Positions 42,968 to 50,679 of a stretch of 64,000 nucleotides of DNA are shown here, in pieces. How positions within the stretch are numbered: position 1 is the first letter of the stretch; every line of letters starts with the position of its first letter. The notes under the pieces were generated by a model. It made no database searches. It was not told the DNA's origin and saw nothing but the letters and a program-made list of their open reading frames with translations. Source of the DNA: Hydra vulgaris (taxonomy: Eukaryota > Cnidaria > Hydrozoa > Anthoathecata > Hydridae); the NCBI RefSeq assembly GCF_038396675.1, contig NC_088921.1, positions 21,337,001 through 21,401,000 on the forward strand, given 5' to 3'. The translations under genes and the position numbers were made by a program.

Positions 42968-44461
42968 ATGCTACTATTAGATCCAAGAAATACCATGGAA
43001 ATAGATACAGAAATAGCGGCTGCTACAGCCCAGAACAAATGCTATATGCAAGCTGCAAACAAAACCTATGCACAAGCAGCAACCAATAACGATAACGCAT
43101 ACGACTATAGCGCCCTAAATAATACTCTCTTATGTAAGGTTAACGCTAAAATTAGCGACAACGATTTCTTAGTTGCTATTGAAGAGGCCGGATATGATAA
43201 ATACCTATTCGGATACCAACAAATCCGTAACGGCTCAATAATTGAGATCGTTATGAAAAACGACAAAATTAAAAAAACGATTCTTGAAAAAGGATTAAAT
43301 ATGAATGGTGTAAACCACCGATTCTACCAATCTACTCCATCGAGAAACATTAGTAAAAAGGTAACTGTTTCCATCCTCGGGTTACCAATTGAAAAAAGTA
43401 ATTATCCTGCTGGTAAATTTCTAGAACAGCTCGGATACGGAAAACATATTAAAACTAAACCTATATTTAAAAAAACACCAAACAACAAAACGCTCTATTA
43501 CTCCGGCATCATAGTTGCGATTATGGACAAATTAGAAAAACCAATTCCAAGGTTTATAAAACTGAATGGGTATGAGGTTAGGGCAATCTACAACGGCCAG
43601 GAAGATGTGGGAAAGCCACAAAACAAAGTAAACCCGAATCAGAAAAACGAAGACAAAGTTGTTTGCGAATCAACTAGTAGCATTCACCAAGTTATACCAC
43701 CTGTAGAAACACAAAATCGGAATATTATTAAAACGACCGAGGATATGGGAATAGAAAAGGAAACGAATGAACATGAGAAGAATTTAGAAATACAAATAAC
43801 AGTAGAAAATATAGAACTTCAGGCAGCAAACGAAAACAGAATTAGTAAAAACGATGAAGATAATAGCGAAGTCGATGAAAGAAATGAAAATGATAATGAA
43901 CAGGATAGTAGTAAAGTAAGTGATATAGCTAAGAGTAAAGATGCTGATGGCCAAAGTGAAAAAGATGTCTTCAGCAAAGAAGATGACAATCTGGACAACG
44001 TGGAAATACCTACAGAATATAGACACATGTCACATATAGACAAGGTCAATTATAACTGGAAGACCTTTAAAAATTTTGACCGACTAAACTGTAGCAAGGA
44101 AGAATTACTAAAATTTAAAGCCTTTAAGAAACTCGAATGGCAACAATATAACACTGCAAAAATGAATTACTATAAATCACTCAAAGATCTGGAAAAAAAA
44201 ATAGGAAAAATTACACCACTTATTTTCGAAAAAATGGACTCCAGTGAAATATATTCATTTAATATGAAAGAATTTAAAAATTTTAACATCAAAACCGCAG
44301 ATAACACCGAAAAGACAAAATATACTGCTTGTAAAAGGGCAGAATGGAAACAACGAAAGAAGGAATTTTTCCAATATATTAAAAATCATGAAAGAAAACA
44401 AGAAGAACGTAATTTAAAAAAGCAAACGTATCTAGCCAAGAGAGCAAAAATAACACCTTAA
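42968..44461 (+). CDS. ORF1 protein of family A (A3), intact reference
   Basis: 497 aa. Residues about 50-122 and 130-212 look like two RRM folds in tandem, the RNA-binding core of many LINE ORF1 proteins: NTLLCKV, SDNDFLVAIEE, SIIEIVMKND; then KVTVSILGLPIE, LGYGKHI, YYSGIIVAIMD, YEVRAIYNGQE. The CCHC knuckle that often follows at this point is missing. Residues 290-346 are acidic and of low complexity. Residues 347-497 form a C-terminal domain of unknown fold conserved in D and E: YNWKTFKNFDRLNC, EKMDSSEIYSFNMKEF, ACKRAEWKQRKKE and a basic ending. The second ATG (M10, ACCATGG) has the better start context. Predicted RNA-binding particle protein, enzyme-free. Confidence 0.93.
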   Translation: MLLLDPRNTMEIDTEIAAATAQNKCYMQAANKTYAQAATNNDNAYDYSALNNTLLCKVNAKISDNDFLVAIEEAGYDKYLFGYQQIRNGSIIEIVMKNDKIKKTILEKGLNMNGVNHRFYQSTPSRNISKKVTVSILGLPIEKSNYPAGKFLEQLGYGKHIKTKPIFKKTPNNKTLYYSGIIVAIMDKLEKPIPRFIKLNGYEVRAIYNGQEDVGKPQNKVNPNQKNEDKVVCESTSSIHQVIPPVETQNRNIIKTTEDMGIEKETNEHEKNLEIQITVENIELQAANENRISKNDEDNSEVDERNENDNEQDSSKVSDIAKSKDADGQSEKDVFSKEDDNLDNVEIPTEYRHMSHIDKVNYNWKTFKNFDRLNCSKEELLKFKAFKKLEWQQYNTAKMNYYKSLKDLEKKIGKITPLIFEKMDSSEIYSFNMKEFKNFNIKTADNTEKTKYTACKRAEWKQRKKEFFQYIKNHERKQEERNLKKQTYLAKRAKITP

Positions 44462-44688
44462 AAAGAAAATTAAAAAGCAGCATTAAATAAAAAAATTTTA
44501 AACAAAACAATTAAAAAAGTATTAAACAAAAAATTATGATGTTATAATGTCGCATCCAAGAGCTACCTTATTAACATTATTTAACTTGAAAAAATATATC
44601 AACAAAAATAAAAATATAAAATTAACAAAACATAATAAAAATATAAAACAATTAAAACAAAAACAAAAAATATAAAATGAATAATCAA

Positions 44689-44713
44689 CCTACTAGGGCC
44701 TTTGACTAGTAGG
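44689..44713 (+). promoter_or_regulatory. 3'-end hairpin of family A
   Basis: CCTACTAG and CTAGTAGG pair perfectly around GGCCTTTGA, directly before the A-tail. Most other copies have CTAGTTGG and loop GGCCTTGGA. Related hairpin with swapped pairs at 8209-8233. Confidence 0.65.
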
Positions 44714-44715
44714 TA

Positions 44716-44757
<42 letters not shown>

Positions 44758-45085
44758 TCTGTTCTTATCAGTTTAATATCTGGTACGCCGGCACAGTCCG
44801 GCTCATATATTAATCTGATTTTTGGCATTAGGTCATGGGATCATAGGTTTACCTTGCCCTGACCACGGGTTGCCTCGGCTTTGCACTACTGCTGAGCGCG
44901 GCCCAGATTGGAAAAAAGAAAATATCTTCACTTTCAGAGTGTCTAACATCGCTAATGGTCTCAGCTGCTGCTGCTGATGATGCTGCTGATGATGACGACG
45001 ACGAAAATGATTAGACGTTCTAATTCAAACCACAAGTACATTGTTGAAGACGGCGTCAGTCCGACTATGTCTGCAGTGTTCAGTT

Positions 45086-45275
45086 ATCGCTTCTCGGCCT
45101 AATGGCTAAGATCAAGTGTAGTATCTGTTCTTATAAGTTTAATATCTGGTACGCCGGCACAGTCCGGCTCATATATTAATCTGATTTTTGGCATTAGGTC
45201 ATGGGATCATAGGTTTACCTTGCCCTGACCACGGGTTGCCTCGGCTTTGCACTACTGCTGAGCGCGGCCCAGATT
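45086..45275 (+). ncRNA. U2: U2 snRNA gene
   Basis: Full copy with TTATAAG for TTATCAG, a change at the last base of the element target site. Confidence 0.94.
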
Positions 45276-45501
45276 GGAAAAAAGAAAATATCTTCACTTT
45301 CAGAGTGTCTAACATCGCTAATGGTCTCAGCTGCTGCTGCTGATGATGCTGCTGATGATGACGACGACGAAAATGATTAGACGTTCTAATTCAAACCACA
45401 AGTACATTGTTGAAGACGGCGTCAGTCCGACTATGTCTGCAGTGTTCAGTTATCGCTTCTCGGCCTAATGGCTAAGATCAAGTGTAGTATCTGTTCTTAT
45501 C

Positions 45502-47546
45502 TTAGTTTAATTAGGCGAGCTAGTGATCCATACTTGTATAAAGAAGGTCTACTGGCCTTCTGAGTGTATTGAGTGTTACCTTGCTCCCTCCACGGGTTGC
45601 AAGGTTAAGTTTTTCTGAAAAAGTTTTCGGACTTTTAGTTTATTTTTCGAGTGGTTGAAGGTTTAATAGAGATCGTAGATCTCAGTGAGTTTGTTTAGTG
45701 TGAGTGAGTTTTAGTAAGAGGTTGGTTAGACCTCTTTTGAGGTCTACTGGCCTCTGAGTGGCTGAGAATATAATATATACAGGTAGAACTATTTTGCCAT
45801 GCTACTATTAGATCCAAGAAATACCATGGAAATAGATACAGAAATAGCGGCTGCTACAGCCCAGAACAAATGCTATATGCAAGCTGCAAACAAAACCTAT
45901 GCACAAGCAGCAACCAATAACGATAACGCATACGACTATAGCGCCCTAAATAATACTCTCTTATGTAAGGTTAACGCTAAAATTAGCGACAACGATTTCT
46001 TAGTTGCTATTGAAGAGGCCGGATATGATAAATACCTATTCGGATACCAACAAATCCGTAACGGCTCAATAATTGAGATCGTTATGAAAAACGACAAAAT
46101 TAAAAAAACGATTCTTGAAAAAGGATTAAATATGAATGGTGTAAACCACCGATTCTACCAATCTACTCCATCGAGAAACATTAGTAAAAAGGTAACTGTT
46201 TCCATCCTCGGGTTACCAATTGAAAAAAGTAATTATCCTGCTGGTAAATTTCTAGAACAGCTCGGATACGGAAAACATATTAAAACTAAACCTATATTTA
46301 AAAAAACACCAAACAACAAAACGCTCTATTACTCCGGCATCATAGTTGCGATTATGGACAAATTAGAAAAACCAATTCCAAGGTTTATAAAACTGAATGG
46401 GTATGAGGTTAGGGCAATCTACAACGGCCAGGAAGATGTGGGAAAGCCACAAAACAAAGTAAACCCGAATCAGAAAAACGAAGACAAAGTTGTTTGCGAA
46501 TCAACTAGTAGCATTCACCAAGTTATACCACCTGTAGAAACACAAAATCGGAATATTATTAAAACGACCGAGGATATGGGAATAGAAAAGGAAACGAATG
46601 AACATGAGAAGAATTTAGAAATACAAATAACAGTAGAAAATATAGAACTTCAGGCAGCAAACGAAAACAGAATTAGTAAAAACGATGAAGATAATAGCGA
46701 AGTCGATGAAAGAAATGAAAATGATAATGAACAGGATAGTAGTAAAGTAAGTGATATAGCTAAGAGTAAAGATGCTGATGGCCAAAGTGAAAAAGATGTC
46801 TTCAGCAAAGAAGATGACAATCTGGACAACGTGGAAATACCTACAGAATATAGACACATGTCACATATAGACAAGGTCAATTATAACTGGAAGACCTTTA
46901 AAAATTTTGACCGACTAAACTGTAGCAAGGAAGAATTACTAAAATTTAAAGCCTTTAAGAAACTCGAATGGCAACAATATAACACTGCAAAAATGAATTA
47001 CTATAAATCACTCAAAGATCTGGAAAAAAAAATAGGAAAAATTACACCACTTATTTTCGAAAAAATGGACTCCAGTGAAATATATTCATTTAATATGAAA
47101 GAATTTAAAAATTTTAACATCAAAACCGCAGATAACACCGAAAAGACAAAATATACTGCTTGTAAAAGGGCAGAATGGAAACAACGAAAGAAGGAATTTT
47201 TCCAATATATTAAAGATCATGAAAGAAAACAAGAAGAACGTAATTTAAAAAAGCAAACGTATCTAGCCAAGAGAGCAAAAATAACACCTTAAAAAGAAAA
47301 TTAAAAAGCAGCATTAAATAAAAAAATTTTAAACAAAACAATTAAAAAAGTATTAAACAAAAAATTATGATGTTATAATGTCGCATCCAAGAGCTACCTT
47401 ATTAACATTATTTAACTTGAAAAAATATATCAACAAAAATAAAAATATAAAATTAACAAAACATAATAAAAATATAAAACAATTAAAACAAAAACAAAAA
47501 ATATAAAATGAATAATCAACCTACGAGGGCCTGTGTCTAGTAGGTG
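45502..47546 (+). mobile_element. Family A half-LINE R10 (A3), tail-less
   Basis: 5' UTR 45502-45798, intact ORF1, and a 3' UTR that ends in a slightly altered terminal hairpin (CCTACGAGG..CTAGTAGG). Then, without poly(A) or target duplication, R11 begins. Near-identical to R9. Confidence 0.93.
45799..47292 (+). CDS. ORF1 protein of family A (A3), intact
   Basis: 497 aa, differing from R9 by a single residue as far as I can see (D473 for N473). Confidence 0.92.
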   Translation: MLLLDPRNTMEIDTEIAAATAQNKCYMQAANKTYAQAATNNDNAYDYSALNNTLLCKVNAKISDNDFLVAIEEAGYDKYLFGYQQIRNGSIIEIVMKNDKIKKTILEKGLNMNGVNHRFYQSTPSRNISKKVTVSILGLPIEKSNYPAGKFLEQLGYGKHIKTKPIFKKTPNNKTLYYSGIIVAIMDKLEKPIPRFIKLNGYEVRAIYNGQEDVGKPQNKVNPNQKNEDKVVCESTSSIHQVIPPVETQNRNIIKTTEDMGIEKETNEHEKNLEIQITVENIELQAANENRISKNDEDNSEVDERNENDNEQDSSKVSDIAKSKDADGQSEKDVFSKEDDNLDNVEIPTEYRHMSHIDKVNYNWKTFKNFDRLNCSKEELLKFKAFKKLEWQQYNTAKMNYYKSLKDLEKKIGKITPLIFEKMDSSEIYSFNMKEFKNFNIKTADNTEKTKYTACKRAEWKQRKKEFFQYIKDHERKQEERNLKKQTYLAKRAKITP

Positions 47547-49595
47547 TTTAATTAGGCGAGCTAGTGATCCATACTGTATAAAGAAGGTCTACTGGCCTTC
47601 TGAGTGTATTGAGTGTTACCTTGCTACCTCCACGGGTTGCAAGGCCAAGATTTTCTAAAAAAGTTTTCGGACTTTTAGTTTATTTTTTGAGTGGTTGAGA
47701 GTTTTATAGAGATCGTAGATCTCAGTGAGTTTTTTGAGTGTGAGTGAGTTTTAGTAAGAGGTTGGTTAGACCTCTTTTGAGGTCTACTGGCCTCTGAGTG
47801 GCTGAGAATATAATATATACAGGTAGAACTATTTTGCCATGCTACTATTAGATCCAAGAAATACCATGGAAATAGATACAGAAATAGCGGCTGCTACAGC
47901 CCAGAACAAATGCTCTATTCAAGCTGCAAATAAAACCTATGCACAAGCAGCAACCAATAACGATAACGCATACGACTATAGCGCCCTAAATAATACTCTC
48001 TTATGTAAGGTTAACGCTAAAATTAGCGACAACGATTTCTTAGTTGCTATTGAAGAGGCCGGATATGATAAATACCTATTCGGATACCAACAAATCCGTA
48101 ACGGCTCAATAATTGAGATTGTTATGAAAAACGACAAAATTAAAAAAACGATTCTTGAAAAAGGATTAAATATTAATGGTGTAAACCACCGATTCTACCA
48201 ATCTACTCCATCGAGAAACATTAGTAAAAAGGTAACTGTTTCCATCCTCGGGTTACCAATTGAAAAAAGTAACTATCCTGCTGGTAAATTTCTAGAGCAG
48301 CTCGGATACGGAAAACATATTAGAACTAAACCTATATTTAAAAAAACACCAAACAACAAAACGCTCTATTACTCCGGTATCATAGTTGCGATTATGGACA
48401 AAATAGACAAACCAATCCCAAGGTTTATAAAACTGAATGGGTATGAGGTTAGGGCAATCTACAACGGCCAGGAAGATGTGGGAAAGCCTCAAAACAAAGT
48501 AAACCCGAATCAGAAAAACGAAGACAAATTTGTTTGCAAATCACCTAGTAGCATTCCCCAAGTTATACCACCTCTAGGAACACAAAATCAGAACATTATT
48601 AAAACGACCGAGGATAAGGGAATAGAAAAGGAAACGAATGAACATGAGAAGAATTTAGAAATACAAATAACAGTAGAAAATATAGCACTTCAGGCAGCAA
48701 ACGAAAACAAATTTAGTAAAAACGATAAAGATAATAGCGAAGTCGATGAAAGAAATGAAGATGATAATGAACAGGATAGTAGTAAAGTAAGTGATATAGC
48801 TAAGAGTAAAGATGCTGATGGCCAAAGTGAAAAAGATGTCTTCAGCAAAGAAGATGACAATCTGGACAACGTTGAAATACCTACAGAATATAGACACATG
48901 TCACATATAGACAAAGTCAATTATAACTGGAAGACCTTTAAAAATTTTGACCGACTAAACTGTAGCAAGGAAGAATTACTAAAATTCAGAGCCTTTAAGA
49001 AACTCGAATGGGAACAATATAACACTGCAAAAATGAATAAATATAAATCACTCAAAGACCTAGAAAAAAAAATAGGAAAACTTACACCACTTGGTTTCGA
49101 AAAAATGGACTCCAGTGAAATATACTCATTTAATATGAAAGAATTTAAAAATTTTAACATCAATACCGCAAATATAAATGAAAAGACAAAATATATTGCT
49201 TGTAAGAGAGCAGAATGTAAACAACGAAAAAAGGAATTTTTCCAATATATTAAAGATCATGAAAGAAAACAAGAAGAACGTAATTTAAAAAAGCAAACGT
49301 ATCAAGCCAAGAGAGCAAAAATAACACCTTAAGAAGAAAATTAAAAAGCAACATTTAATAAAAAACAATTTTAAAGAAAACAATTAAAAAAGTATTAAAC
49401 AAAAAATTATAATGTTATAATGTCGCATCCAAGAGCTACCCTATTAACATTATTTAACTTAAAAAATATATATCAACAAAAATAAAAATATAAAATTAAC
49501 AAAACATAATAAAAATATATAACAATTAAAACAAAAATAAAAAATATAAAATAAATAATCAACCTACTAGGCCCTTGGACTAGTTGGTAGATAAA

Positions 49596-49636
<41 letters not shown>
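47547..49636 (+). mobile_element. Family A half-LINE R11 (A1), fused to R10
   Basis: Starts at TTTAATTAGG, four or so bases inside the usual 5' end. 5' UTR, intact ORF1, 3' UTR and a long poly(A) to 49636. Confidence 0.93.
47839..49332 (+). CDS. ORF1 protein of family A (A1), intact
   Basis: 497 aa. A1 residues throughout (CSIQ, KIDKPIPRF, NKYKSLK, TYQAKRA), except KVNPNQKNE, an A3 patch of a few bases, which suggests gene conversion. Also C460 in place of the conserved W in CKRAEWKQ. Confidence 0.91.
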   Translation: MLLLDPRNTMEIDTEIAAATAQNKCSIQAANKTYAQAATNNDNAYDYSALNNTLLCKVNAKISDNDFLVAIEEAGYDKYLFGYQQIRNGSIIEIVMKNDKIKKTILEKGLNINGVNHRFYQSTPSRNISKKVTVSILGLPIEKSNYPAGKFLEQLGYGKHIRTKPIFKKTPNNKTLYYSGIIVAIMDKIDKPIPRFIKLNGYEVRAIYNGQEDVGKPQNKVNPNQKNEDKFVCKSPSSIPQVIPPLGTQNQNIIKTTEDKGIEKETNEHEKNLEIQITVENIALQAANENKFSKNDKDNSEVDERNEDDNEQDSSKVSDIAKSKDADGQSEKDVFSKEDDNLDNVEIPTEYRHMSHIDKVNYNWKTFKNFDRLNCSKEELLKFRAFKKLEWEQYNTAKMNKYKSLKDLEKKIGKLTPLGFEKMDSSEIYSFNMKEFKNFNINTANINEKTKYIACKRAECKQRKKEFFQYIKDHERKQEERNLKKQTYQAKRAKITP

Positions 49637-49639
<3 letters not shown>

Positions 49640-49967
49640 TCTGTTCTTATCAGTTTAATATCTGGTACGCCGGCACAGTCCGGCTCATATATTAATCTGA
49701 TTTTTGGCATTAGGTCATGGGATCATAGGTTTACCTTGCCCTGACCACGGGTTGCCTCGGCTTTGCACTACTGCTGAGCGCGGCCCAGATTGGAAAAAAG
49801 AAAATATCTTCACTTTCAGAGTGTCTAACATCGCTAATGGTCTCAGCTGCTGCTGCTGATGATGCTGCTGATGATGACGACGACGAAAATGATTAGACGT
49901 TCTAATTCAAACCACAAGTACATTGTTGAAGACGGCGTCAGTCCGACTATGTCTGCAGTGTTCAGTT

Positions 49968-50157
49968 ATCGCTTCTCGGCCTAATGGCTAAGATCAAGTG
50001 TAGTATCTGTTCTTATCAGTTTAATATCTGGTACGCCGGCACAGTCCGGCTCATATATTAATCTGATTTTTGGCATTAGGTCATGGGATCATAGGTTTAC
50101 CTTGCCCTGACCACGGGTTGCCTCGGCTTTGCACTACTGCTGAGCGCGGCCCAGATT
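49968..50157 (+). ncRNA. U2: U2 snRNA gene
   Basis: Full copy between R11 and D; no difference noticed. Confidence 0.95.
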
Positions 50158-50424
50158 GGAAAAAAGAAAATATCTTCACTTTCAGAGTGTCTAACATCGC
50201 TAATGGTCTCAGCTGCTGCTGCTGATGATGCTGCTGATGATGACGACGACGAAAATGATTAGACGTTCTAATTCAAACCACAAGTACATTGTTGAAGACG
50301 GCGTCAGTCCGACTATGTCTGCAGTGTTCAGTTATCGCTTCTCGGCCTAATGGCTAAGATCAAGTGTAGTATCTGTTCTTATCTTAGTTTAATTAGGCGA
50401 GCTAGTGATCCTAACTAGTATATA

Positions 50425-50442
50425 GAAGGTCTACTGGCCTTC
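50425..50442 (+). promoter_or_regulatory. 5'-UTR hairpin 1 of family D
   Basis: Same 18-mer as in family A, although the surrounding UTR is diverged. Second copy at 50615-50630. Confidence 0.6.
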
Positions 50443-50458
50443 TGAGTGTTTAGTGAGT

Positions 50459-50484
50459 ATTACCTTGCGCCTTCCACGGGTTGC
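50459..50484 (+). promoter_or_regulatory. U2-like 26-mer in the 5' UTR of family D
   Basis: ATTACCTTGC, five free bases, CCACGGGTTGC; CCTTGC pairs with the following GCAAGG as in family A. Confidence 0.78.
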
Positions 50485-50679
50485 AAGGACGAGTGATATA
50501 AGAGTGTACTGGTTCCTTTATTTAGTGTATTGAGTGACTGAGAGATTGTAGAGATCGTAGATCTCAGTGAGTTAAAGAGAGTGTGAGTTTAAAGAGGTTG
50601 ATTAGACCTCATTAGAGGTCTACTGGCCTCAGAGCGTCCGAGTAGTTAAGAGTGTATTATATAGTTAGTACTATTTACC

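Larger units (their letters stand above)
41924..44754 (+). repeat. 2.8-kb direct duplication, copy 1 (U2 + element R9)
   Basis: A 747-bp U2 stretch (3' half, one full gene, 5' half) followed by A3 copy R9. The next 747 bp and element R10 repeat it. R9 and R10 share ORF1 residues found in no other copy (MNGVNHRF and TYLAKRA). Confidence 0.85.
42671..44754 (+). mobile_element. Family A half-LINE R9 (A3), reference copy
   Basis: 5' UTR 42671-42967 (297 nt), one 497-codon ORF, 3' UTR 44462-44719, poly(A) to 44754, flanked by the U2 target duplication. The UTR starts TTAGTTTAATTAGGCGAGC, which partly repeats the U2 sequence that would follow the target (AGTTTAAT). After ORF1 there are fewer than 300 bases, so no room for ORF2. 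In structure it recalls mammalian HAL1, the ORF1-only derivatives of L1. Confidence 0.95.
42621..44909 (+). pseudogene. U2 gene split by element R9
   Basis: 5' half 42621-42670, 3' half 44755-44909. Confidence 0.94.
44755..47546 (+). repeat. 2.8-kb direct duplication, copy 2 (U2 + element R10)
   Basis: U2 stretch again exactly 747 bp, then R10. The copy ends where R10 is fused to R11 without a poly(A) tail. In ORF1 I see one residue difference from R9 (D473 against N473). Confidence 0.85.
45452..49791 (+). pseudogene. U2 gene split by the fused pair R10-R11
   Basis: 5' half 45452-45501 precedes R10, 3' half 49637-49791 follows R11. There is no U2 sequence between the two elements. Confidence 0.93.

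Noticed and set aside
42671-49636. Interpretation of family A as LTR elements or Helitrons
   Set aside because: No long terminal repeats, no integrase or Rep/helicase; poly(A) tail, target-site duplication and RRM-type ORF1 fit a non-LTR element.
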